Assembly (NCBI RefSeq): GCF_905171775.1
Contig: NC_053489.1
Location: 589,425,832-589,489,831, forward strand
DNA from: Rana temporaria
Taxonomy: Eukaryota; Chordata; Amphibia; Anura; Ranidae
DNA: 64,000 nucleotides
Direction: 5' to 3'
The notes below the pieces were generated by a model. It ran no database searches, was not told the DNA's origin, and saw only the letters and a list, made by a program, of their open reading frames with translations. The translations under genes and the position numbers were made by a program. Below are positions 1-38,000 of this stretch, in pieces. Numbering within the stretch: position 1 is the first letter of the stretch; each line of letters opens with the position of its first letter.

Positions 1-172
1 CACTGTGTTGATAGGGGAATCGAGCAAAGTTTTTTTTTTCCTGCAACCCGTGGCATTTTACGAGTCACTCTTTTAAGCACTTTGGGTTAGTTACTCTGTG
101 TAGAGTCAGTATTTAATCAACACACTCCACAATGAGAAACCTAATTGTTGTATTCTCTTTAAATCTTGTTAG

Positions 173-27808
<27,636 letters not shown>

Positions 27809-28138
27809 TGAGTGTTCAGTGGACTCCAAACTCGCATGCCCCTCCTTCAAGGAACTTTGGCTCCTCCTACAGAATGAGACCGACGTGGGTGTAGAGAGAC
27901 GTGGAGCAGTAGGCTCCCTTATCAGAACTAGTGATCCGTGTACAGTAGCAGGGAGAAGCTTTTTTTAAAGTGTACTAATCAAGCAAATTCATCAAGCTTC
28001 CATATCTTCCCCTCCAGCACTTTCCTTTTCGATGTACGTATTTTACAGTCTTTGCTGCTCTTTTTTTGTACATAGAAAATTGAACAGAATGTTTTTGTTT
28101 TGTATGATACTTTAATATAACTATATATATAATTTCTC

Positions 28139-28144
28139 ATTAAA
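28139..28144 (+). promoter_or_regulatory. RFC1: RFC1 poly(A) signal (ATTAAA)
   Basis: ATTAAA lies 331 bp after the RFC1 stop codon, in an AT-rich stretch followed by a T-rich segment at 28165-28172. It is the first good poly(A) hexamer in the 3' UTR. Inference from position; no transcript evidence. Confidence 0.6.
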
Positions 28145-28816
28145 GTAGTATAACGGAAGCGTATGTTTTTTTAATATCGTCTGATCATGCAAATTTTGTT
28201 ATGTACTAAGAAAGCTGTGCGGAAAAATGTAGAAACCCATAGCCACCAGCAAAGACAGATCAAGGTAGCAGCTTTTGGCCCTGGACATTCACTGAGCCCT
28301 AAGCTCCTGCCTAATTTGCCTTGGGATCTTGGTCTAGCAACTAGCCAGGGATTAGGGGGAAATTTGTTTAACATGGACCTTTTACTTTGTTGACTCACTT
28401 TTACATAGTTTTCTCTTTTCTCCCCTCTAGCTCCACAAATGGACATTTCGAGTTTTAATACCTTTTAAGTATTTGTAAACCCTCCCCAAAAAAATCCTGT
28501 CTCTCCAGGATAAACTGCATCATTATCTTGCAATGTCATTTCGAAATGTCCGTTGTATAATACCTGGTTAATCCTGCCTGTAAACTGACCACACTAATCA
28601 TGGCTGCCGATCCATGATGGCATGGTCAGTTTGTGTCTTTCCGTTTCAAGCTACACTGATAGTCTGAAGAGGAGCCTGTCCTTGCACCTGTCATCTGCTG
28701 ATTGCAGGCGCCATGTTTCACAGGCTCCTAAGAAAAAAATAAAGGCAATTTTTATTTTATTTTTTACCTGCAAAAAAAGTGTATTTATTTTTTAAAAGGA
28801 TAACTTTTATCTTTTT

Positions 28817-29530
28817 TAACCACTTCCCGCACAAGGGTGTCGTATAACGACCTAGACTTTGAGTGGAGATCTCTGAATGATCATCATTCAGATAGCATCT
28901 TTTTTTTTTCTGCCAGCAATTTCCTGCAAAGTAAAAACAATCACATCGGCTGTCCAAAAGCACCGGAGGGGAGGGGCCCGCCCTCTCCTGACGCCCTCTG
29001 ATGCTTCTACCGGCTTGCCCGTGCGAGACTGAGAATGAATCGGCTGGCAGATTGGTCCCCCAGCCATCTCTATAACCTTCGAAGGCCTGGGCAAGACGTT
29101 ATGAGGTCACTTTCGGTCTCGGCAAATGTAAGCTGCGTTCAAACCACACATGTGAGGTATCGCTGGGAATGTTGGCGCAAGAGAAATAATTCTAGCCCTA
29201 GACCTCCTCTAACCCTAAACGGGTAAACTACATTTTTTTTAAAGCGTCTCCTATGGAGATTTTTAGGTACCGAAGTTTGGCGCTATTCCACAAGTGGGCA
29301 CAATTTTGAAGCATGACATTATCTATTTACTTGGAGTAACATCTTTTACATTATACAAAAAGATCGGGCTAATTTTAGTGTTTTGTGTGCGTTTGTGTTT
29401 TTTTGTTTTTTTTTATTATTAATATTGAATTTTATTTTCTTTCTCCTAATAAAAAAGGTGTTTGAAAAATTTCTGTGCAAATACCGTGTGACAGAAAAAG
29501 TTGCAATGACCGCCATTTTATTCCCAAAGG
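28817..29530. repeat. Dispersed repeat, copy 2 (begins TTAACCACTTCCCGC)
   Basis: The left end TTAACCACTTCCCGCACAAG links it to the TTAA-CCACTT group. The body matches 19.5-20.17 kb (CAAACCACACATGTGAGGTA). The right end is not clear. Lies in the RFC1-WDR19 intergenic region. Confidence 0.75.
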
Positions 29531-29659
29531 GCAGCCTCTCGATTTACCTTTTTTGCAGAGAAAAAAAAATCCATCAACACCTAAAGTCCTTCTCCTGTAC
29601 AGAGACATGCTGCACACCCTTAAAAGTTGCCTTATAAAATCTTCAAAGGTTCAAGGCTC

Positions 29660-30380
29660 TCGGAAAGTCTTCCATGAGCTGGCGAATGGCAGAACTTTCA
29701 GGGTCTGATTCTCTGGATTGAAGCAGATGCTTCTCCCAGACTTTCTACCAGAAAGGAGGAAGCCTTCAAAAAGGTTTCTGACCTTTTATCGATGATATCT
29801 TTAAAGAATGAGACTTCATCCATTATATTTTTCATTTAAACAAATAGCTGGAACAACAACTAGAAGGGCCCCATTTCTTGTGAAATTCATATTCCACGGG
29901 GGGCTGGTGAAAAAAATATTTGATGGTGAAAACATGCATTACTACTTGTAATTGGGGGCACACTGCTTCCTCTACACCCTCTTCCTCATCCTGAGGACTC
30001 TGACACCTCATCTTCCCTCAAAGGGGAAGGAGGAAAAGAAGAGCATTTATGTTCAAGTCCCAGGTGTTTTTTTATGCCAGTGAGAACCACTGAAAGCTGA
30101 TCAGTCAAGGTATGGTTGCTGAAAGTTGTTCTCGACACAAAGGAAGTAGCTGGTATTTCCACTGTTGCAGGGGTACAATCCTCTAAGAGCAAGGATTCAG
30201 AGCTTACCTGACCCTTTGGAAAGCCATTGCAGGGTGAACTGTGCAGGAGGTCCTATCTGATTAAAGTATTTGGGAGCCCAACCCATCATAACCACCATTT
30301 GCCTGCACAAGGCTATGGCTTGCTGAGAATTTGTAGGCCTTTAAACCCCTCTGATATCCCCAAATACTTGCTGTAAACAC
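29660..30380 (-). pseudogene. Decayed DIRS-like gag remnant
   Basis: Read on the - strand, broken frames give VEYEFHKKWGPSS and then FFKDIIDKRSETFLKASSF. These align by eye with PMEENFSKRWATPA and FKDPVDKRLEALLKNSF of the gag at 63-64 kb, in the same order and spacing, with a stop between them. A short open stretch at 30192-29986 (LSVVLTGIKKHLGLEH) precedes it, as expected for upstream gag. It is a second, much older DIRS copy. Poor conservation makes the edges approximate. Confidence 0.55.
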
Positions 30381-32512
30381 TTGTCTGCCTCAGGGATGTG
30401 AAAATGGTGCTATGCAATCACAGAATGCATGATGACATCAATGTAAATGTGCTACGTATAGCCACTTTTTATTTATTTTTTAAATACTGCTACTCCATGC
30501 CAACAAACAGCAAAAAACACAGTTGAAATGCACAAGGACGCCTAGGGGAAAAACTGTCACCAGCATCAATAGCCCTAACAAACTTGCCAGTCCACGTAGA
30601 AAGGCCATTTAGCCCAATTTACAACAATCATAGTAGGTGTGCTGCACAGGGCCTTCAGGGACCACCGTGATGTATAGAGGAACATGGGCATGTCACTATA
30701 CCACTGCAAAAAAAGTGCCCCTGAAAACTTTTGAAATGTTGGCAACCCTGCCCAAGGGCCACCGGGTCAGTAGGGGGCCCCATGAGAGGCTCCTGGGAAC
30801 CTGTGATATTAAAGCGGTAGTAAACTTTGCTAACATTACTACTTTTTAGAGGCCCTGAGGTAGGTTATGCCATAATGTACAAGTATGCACAGCATATTAG
30901 CACATTGGTGTAGACTTGCCTGTCGGACTGAGCCCTCCAATCAATCTGGTGGTTCCCAGGAGCTTCCATCTTCACCCGGTCTTTCTCCCAGGTTCTGTGC
31001 CTTCGGTCACTTGCCTTGGACAGGCTGCGTTGATGTCACTGCCAGCAAGTTCACCTGGTACACTGTACTCAGGAGATTGCGGACTCCAGGATCAAGCGCT
31101 AACTGGCAGCATTAGTCATAGTGCTTGATCTGGATAAAACCCAGAGGTGTTGGGAAGAGGCTAGAATATATGGGTATCAAAGCTCGCTGCAGAGAGGCAT
31201 ATCCATCACCTATCCACTATCTAAAAACCTGTGGATTAGCTGGGCTATGCCTAGACAAGAATTCCAGCTTAATTTTTATTTTTTGGCCAGTGTCCACACA
31301 CAATTAATGTGGCAGAATAACTCAAGCAAGTCATAAAGATCAAGTCCTGCACTATAAAATTGCTGTAGTCACTGTAAAATCATATTCTTGGACTCTGGAC
31401 CCAGGCCCTATCATTCTGTGTTTTATGATGAGGCTTTGCCGGTAGTGAGAAGGAAGTTGCTGGCCTGGCTTATAGTTTGCCAATGTTTATGCCTCCTGTA
31501 GGCAGCAGTATCACTCAAAGGGCAAAGACTTCTTGTGTCCCTCCATGGACTCCACAAGATCATTTTACAGTGAGTAAAAAATTTAACAGTATGACATAGG
31601 ATTTTATTTATGTGTGGTTTAGAATGTTGTGCATCCATCGTGTCTTGCTATATCTAGTCCCTGGCTAAAGCAAAGAGATTCAGCTATTTAAAAGAAACAT
31701 GTCAGAAATATAAAGGGTGCTTTACTAGTGAAAATGCTTGTCTACTGGCTATTCTGCTGCTAGTATTACAAATAAGGAGTTCTGACTTTCCAGATCTGCC
31801 TGTGGAGTCTGACTCTATACTGAAGCCAGTTGGTCACTATAACAGCCAGGAAACAATTTTATTTTGAAGGAAGCCAGCATCATATTTCTTTTATGACATA
31901 TGTTTATGCATCATAGATCACCTCTTTATTATTTAAGGGGAACAATGCTTTACATATGCAGCGCTAGGTGCTCCATCACTGTCACATGGGAAGGTAGGTG
32001 AAAGCAACATGATCCTTCCAACGTGGACCCCAAATCAAAATGGTGGAATGCCGCTTTGGTATAAAGAAATCCAATCAAAGCCGACAACTGTGACTGCAGA
32101 CTAGGATGGAACTTGTCCTGGCTCCATAAAGCAATGGACAGGGAAGAAAATGTCCATTTAGCCACACAACTCTGCAGATCCATGCAAGTCTAAGCAACAT
32201 GTTCACTCAAACCAGCCCCTTACATTTGTCCAGAGAAACAAAGTGAAATTCCACTACTTTTTTTTTTTTCCCCACCTGGAGTTTGCAGAGATCTGTGGCT
32301 CATATAGGTGACCTTTTCTTTTCTTTACATGCCTCCCAACATGGAAATACTGGAATTTTGCTTGGTTTCCATTGGCAAAGCACAAATGCAGTAAAATTCG
32401 GAGTTTGTCCCAAATATTGCTTCCAACAATTGCAGTAAAGCAAATAACGTTTCTGTAGTCTGAGTTAATGCAACATTTTTATGTATAACTTTTCCCAGTT
32501 ACTGGTGATACT
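30381..32512. other. Intergenic DNA between RFC1 and WDR19
   Basis: Apart from the DIRS-like module at 31.53 kb, about 2 kb show no gene or complete element. Short frames here have no recognisable protein features. Confidence 0.55.
31534..31582. repeat. Single DIRS-terminus-like module
   Basis: TTGTGTCCCTCCATGGACTC, then ATTTTACAGTGAGTAAAAAAT, matches the arm-plus-centre module at 15.9-16.4 kb (TGTGTCCGTCCATGAACTC, then ATTTTACGGTGAGTACAAAAAT). It sits on the 5' side of the decayed gag remnant, where a DIRS terminal repeat would be. Confidence 0.5.
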
Positions 32513-32799
32513 TAGGCTGCATTCACATCTGAGTGACAGCCGCGATCGCGTGTAGCGGCGTATTTTGCCGCGAGTACAAAACTTTCACTTTTTTTTTTTT
32601 TCTCTCAAAGTCTTCCCATTGCTGTCAATGGGAAAACGCCTATGTCGCCTGAAAAAAAGGGTCCGGGACTTTTTTTCAGGCGACAGGCGTTCGGCGTCTA
32701 TGAGATGTGAACCATCTCCATAGACAGCAATGGGAATTCTCCCCTCGAGCGACAGAAGCGTCGGGCGTTTTGTCGCTCAGGTGTGAATGGGGTCTAAAT
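32513..32799. mobile_element. MITE GCTGCATTCACA...GTGTGAATGGGG
   Basis: Inverted ends GGCTGCATTCACATCTGAGT and CGCTCAGGTGTGAATGGGGT; internal hairpin GGTCCGGGACTTTTTTTCAG. The same element lies nested at 47957-48247. Intergenic. Confidence 0.75.
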
Positions 32800-33131
32800 C
32801 TTGTGTTATTTGTATAGCTATTTTCAGTTGCTGTGAGGTGGGTCCGGAACTTTCTGCTAAAAAGGGGGAGGAGTACAATACCTGTCGGATTGCGGTATCT
32901 TGCCCTATGACCTTTCTACTCCATCAGTATAATTTACACAACGTCTAGTGACTTCCATTTTTCTACATAGAAACAAAATGCAACACCCTAAAAAAAAAAA
33001 AACGTGCCAACGTGTGTTACTACACATACATTTTCAGTGTCATTTTAAATAAAATGTAAATGGTAAGAAGTCAGAGGGAATGTGAATGCAAAAATCGGGC
33101 TCATGTTTTTTTTTTTTTTTTTTTAGAAATC

Positions 33132-33137
33132 TTTATT
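33132..33137 (-). promoter_or_regulatory. WDR19: Candidate WDR19 poly(A) signal (AATAAA on - strand)
   Basis: TTTATT on the + strand reads AATAAA on -. It is about 1.85 kb past the WDR19 stop codon, and a Tc1 element (33382-34826) lies between. Only about 7 bp further along is a genomic run of 19 A residues (+ strand T at 33106-33124), closer than normal cleavage, so a retroposed 3' end is an alternative. Confidence 0.35.
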
Positions 33138-33589
33138 TAAAATAAATGCCATATCACTGTAAGAAATATATACAAAATGTTAAAGTTTTATACAAAAGGT
33201 GCAACAAGTTAACATTTACCCACACAAATTCCATCAGAAGCCAAACAGCTGCCAGGCCTAGAACAGAAATAAATAAAACAAAATGATATTAAAAGTTTAT
33301 GGAACATAAATTGGTAAGGCTAGAAAGCAGCTCCTGGCTCCAAATGCACTCGGATTCTAAACAACCAAGCTCAATTGCATACAGTGCCTTAAAAAGTATT
33401 CATACCCCTTGACATTTTGTCATGTTACAACCAAAAATGTAAATGTATTTTATGTGATAGACCAACACCAAGTGGCACATAATTGTGAAGTGGAAGGAAA
33501 ATGATTTTAATTTTTTTTTTTACAAATATGTGAAAAGTGTGGGGTACACTTGTATTCAGTCCCCCCCGAGTCAGTACTTTTGTAGAACC

Positions 33590-34650
33590 ACCTTCCTCTG
33601 CAATTACAGCTGTAAGTCTTTTTGGATATATCTCTACCAGCTTTTCACAACTAGAGTGACATTTTTGCCCATTCTTCTTGGCAAAATAGCTCAAGCTCTA
33701 TCAGATTGGATGGAGAGTGTCTGTGAACAGCAATTTTTAAGTCTTGCCACAGATTTTTAATTAGATTTAGGTCTGGACTTTGGGCCATTCTAAGACATGA
33801 ATATGCTTTGATCTAAACCAGGGGTCTCAAACTTGCGGCCCTCCAGCTGTTGCAAAACTTCAAGGCATTGCCAGGCTGACAGTTACAAGTATGACTTCCA
33901 CAGGCATGATGAGACTTGTAGTTTTACAACAGCTGGAGGGCTGCCAGTTTGAGACCCCTAATCTAAACCATTTTAGCTCTGGCTGTATGTTTAGGGTCGT
34001 TGTCCTGCTGGAAGGTGTACCTCTGACCCAGTCTCAAGTCTTTTGCAGATTCTAACAGGTTTTCTTCTAAGATTGCCCTGTATTGGGCTACATCCATCTT
34101 CCCATCAACTCTGACCAGCTTCCCTGTCCCTGCTGAAGAAAAGCATCCCCACAGCATGATGCTGCCACCACCATGTTTCACAGTGGAGATGGTGTGTTCA
34201 GTGTTAGTTTTCTGCCACACAAAGCGTTTTGCTTTTAGACCAAAAAGTGAAATTTTGGTCTCATCTGACCAGAGCACCTTCTTCCATGTTTGCTGTGTCC
34301 CCACATGGCTTCTTGCAAATGGGACTTTTTATGGCTTTTTTTGCCACTCTTCCATGAAGGCCAGATTGGTGGAGTGTGGACAGATTCTCCCACCTGAGCT
34401 GTGGATCTCTGCAGCTCCCCCAGAGTTACCATGGGTCTCTTGGCTGCTTCTCTGATTAATACTCTCCTTCCCCGGCCTGTCAGTTTAGGTGGATGGCCAT
34501 GTCTTGGTAGGTTTGCAGTTGAACCATATGCTTTCCATTTTCAGATGATGGATTGAACAAATAAAAATAAATAACCTAAACCTGCTTTACACTTCTCCAC
34601 AACTTTATCCCTGACCTGTCTGGTCTGTTCCTTGGCCTTCATGATGCGGT
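33590..34650 (-). pseudogene. Tc1 transposase interrupted by a MITE
   Basis: - strand fragments: WKKVLWSDETKISLFGLKAK, KHGGGSIMLWGCFSSAGTGK and RYTFQQDNDPKHTARAKMV (34304-33963), then after the inserted MITE the C-terminal part including SCEKLVEIYPKRLTAVIAEE (33694-33425). Two catalytic Asp (WSDET, QQDND) are visible. Frameshifts and the 142-bp insertion inactivate it. Confidence 0.85.
33819..33960. mobile_element. hAT-type MITE nested in Tc1, 8-bp TSD
   Basis: A 142-bp element with ends CAGGGGTCTCAAACT and AGTTTGAGACCCCTA; the inverted repeat extends through GGCCCTCCAGCTGTTG. It is flanked by exact 8-bp duplications ATCTAAAC at 33811-33818 and 33961-33968. Eight-bp duplications and CAGGG termini indicate a hAT non-autonomous element. 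Confidence 0.92.
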
Positions 34651-34982
34651 TTGTTCACTAAGGTTCTCCAACAAACCTGAGGGCTTCACAGCAGCTGTAT
34701 TTATACTGAGAAATTACACACATGTGGACAATTTACTAATTAGGTGACTTCTGAAGGTAATTGGTTCCACTAGATTTTAGTTGGGGGAATCGGAGTAAAG
34801 GGGGCTGAATACAAACACATGCCACACTTTTCGGTGTGGCAGTTTCCATGCCTCCAGCCCTCCCCTCCTGCTGCAAAATAATTTTTTAGGGTTACAAATG
34901 CTTTAGGTCCACATATCACAAACAACTAACACACTATAATTTCATAGAGTAAATAAACATGGCTCCTTACATTATTCATGTG

Positions 34983-35097
34983 TTACTGATCATCCTGGTC
35001 CTGTTTGAGGTACACAGAGCAGTCAGGCACCTTCTTTAGCTGATCGTCTGTTACTCTTTCTGAACACATGGGACAGATACTTTCTGATTCCATTAAT
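34983..35097 (-). CDS. WDR19: WDR19 last exon: CPMC and stop
   Basis: Acceptor ATTCAG. It encodes LMESESICPMCSERVTDDQL and then KKVPDCSVYLKQDQDDQ, ending in TAA at 34985-34983. The fourth CxxC pair matches the family, while the last dozen residues differ from the tail I know from mammals (acidic/Gln rather than TEEEL). Confidence 0.92.
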
Positions 35098-38000
35098 CTG
35101 AATAAAAGAGATTATTTACATCATTCATAATTCCTCATAAGCAAAATGTTCTCATAGCAATGCTAGTAGTGACTACACTATAACACCAAAATGTTGTAGG
35201 GGGCGCCCCCCCCCCCCCCAAAAAATGCATGGAAACTTTCAACATCTATATGATATATACAAAATTATCACCACCAAAATGTGCTTTTCCAAATCAAATA
35301 CCGTATATACGCCCAGTTTTCCAGCACATTTTTTTGTGCTGAAAATGCCCCCCTCAGCTTATACTCGAGTCACCTTTTTGCACCTGATCTCCCAAACTTT
35401 GGGGACCTGGTCCTGGCTGGCCGTAGGACCCCTAACTTGTAGCCCCACTCTTCCTCTACAAGTGTGCAAAGTTTTTTTTTTGTCCGGGGGACCTATGGCC
35501 GGGGAGCACCGATTTTTCAAAGCCAGGCACCCCTTCCATAGACTCCAATGTTAAATGGTAATTTCTCTGGTGAATTTGGGGACCGGGTACCGGCCGGTCG
35601 TAGGTCCCCTGGACCCGGAACTTGGCACACATGTAGCCCCATTTCTTCTCTATAAGTGTACAAAGTTTTTTGTCTGGGGCACCCCTTCCAATGACTCCCA
35701 TGTTAAACGTCAGTCTAGTCATGGACACAGTGAGGCATGCAGATGGACACCCTAGGCTTATACTCAAGTCAATACGTTTTCCCATTTTTTTTTGTGGTAA
35801 ATATACGGTAGTCTGTATTTCTAAAAGTGCTTCACTTTATTGTTTCCAACTTGCACTATTTCACAAATACTAGATTCACAAAACCACACTGAATTTAGAT
35901 TCCCCCCTATTTCCCTTACCACCTTTTTATTGTGTCATCAGTGGTAAGTGCTCCTTAGCACCTCACTGGTGTATGACACTGTATTTCAAAGATGGGGACT
36001 GGAAAGACTTTTTATGGGAGGATTAAAAAAAAAAAAAAAATTGTCATCTTGCATGAGGCAAATTGTATGAACATGTGAATTCAGCGCAAGACTTTTTTTA
36101 TTTTTTTAGGATCCAATAATGTTTGAATTTTTTAGCTCGGTTCATTTTCGATATCCGTTTTTAAAGCGGAACCAAACCAGAACTAAATGGAGTTAACAGT
36201 TTCCCAAAACAGTTACATTCAAGTCATGCCATGAATGATAACGGTCACAGTTGCTTGTGCTCTCATCCTAATTGTCAAGCAAAAAAAAAAATGGCTGGTG
36301 TTATAATTGATTACATGCGCAGCTCCGTGCAACTGCAGATTAGAGGCTTAGATGAATATAAAGGATAGAAGGGTTTAGTTCTGCTTTAAAGTGATTGTAA
36401 AGTCTTGGTTCTTTTTCTATAAAAATAATAAACATGTCATACTTACCTGCGCTGTGTAGGGGTTTTGCATATCCTCCTCTTCTTGGGTCCCTCCCTCCTG
36501 TTGAGTGCCCCCACAGCAAGCCGCTTGCTATGGGGGCACCTGAGCTGAATTGCAGCTCCATGTGTCCATTCAGACATGGAGCCCCATTTTGGCCCGCCTC
36601 CTTTCTCTCCAGATTGGCTGGCTGACTTTGATTGACATCAGAAGGAGCCAATGGCGCTGCTGCTGTGTCTCAGCCAATCAGGAGGGAGGCAGGCACTCAT
36701 TGACATCACTGGATAGAGATGGGGCTCAGGTAAGTATTAGGGGGGCTGCTGCACACAGAAGGCTTTTTATCTTAACGCATAGAATGCAATAAGATACAAA
36801 AACCTTCTTACTTTATAACCCCTTCATAAGTGTTTCTGTAGCATCTGACATTAGCCATTGCCCCCAGGTTACTGTCCCACCGACACACACAGCTTACTTT
36901 TTAAACTCTGAATAAAGGGCTGGAAATTCACAATGGGGGCAGATACACCAGTCATCTTTCACCATGTGTCGGCCCTAAAAAACAAAAAATGACATTTATG
37001 AATTGAAATCCTGTACATGGCTTTAAGAAGCTTAAATTTTACTGTCGAACATTATGTATAACTAGAAAATGCATTTCCTGCAGAAAATGTGTGGGAATGC
37101 TGAATTGCCAAAGCGTAAATCTGTAAGAAAAAGTTGAAGCTAGAATCAGCATTCCCACTAATTTAGCATATTTTTTTTAAAGTAATAACCTTTTGCAGGC
37201 GCTGCCCAATAAAATTGCCCCATAAAATTTCTACCATCAAAACTGCCTCCATCATATTACCACCATCAAAACTGCCCCATCAAAATTTCTCCCATCGTGT
37301 TACCACCAACAAACCGCCATCATCAAAAAGTGCCCCATCCTATTGCCCCATCAAATCACCCCATTAAAACCTGCCCCCATCAAAACTGCACAATCAAAAT
37401 TGCCCCCAACCTTTTGCCCCATCAAAAACTGCCCCATCCTATTGACCCATCAAAAACTGCTCTCATCAAAAACCCCATCAAATCGCCCCATTAACCACTT
37501 CCATACCAGGTACTTACGCAGCTTCCCGCCCAAGCCAATTTTCAGCTTTCAGCACTGTCGCACTTTGAATGGCAATTGCGCGGTCATGCTACACTGTACC
37601 CAAACAAAATTGGCGTCCTTTTTTCCCCACAAATAGAGCTTTCTTTTGGTGGTATTCGATCACCTCTGCGATTTTTTTTTTTTGCGCAACAACTAAAAAA
37701 AGGCTGAAAATTTGGAAAAAAAATTACGTTTTTATTTTTTTCTGTTAATTTTTTTGTAAATAAGTTTTCTCTTTCAATTACGGGCACTGATATGGCGGCA
37801 CTAATGGGCACCGATGAGATGGCACTGATGGACATCGATGAGGTAGTACTGACGGGCACAGATGAGGTGGCACTGATTGGCGGCGCTGGTATGCGACACT
37901 GATGGGCACACATAGGCGGCACTGATGGGCACACATAGGCGGCACTGATGGGCACACATAGGCGGCACTGATGGGCACACATAGGCGGCACTGATGGGCA

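Larger units (their letters stand above)
33382..34826 (-). mobile_element. Third Tc1 element, decayed, right end truncated
   Basis: The left end CAGTGCCTTAAAAAGTATTC begins right after TA (33380-33381). Transposase remnants on - run from about 34650 to 33600; the right side ends in AGGGGGCTGAATACAAACAC and then loses the terminal repeat. It lies between the WDR19 stop codon and the candidate poly(A) signal, and has a hAT MITE inside it. Confidence 0.85.
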
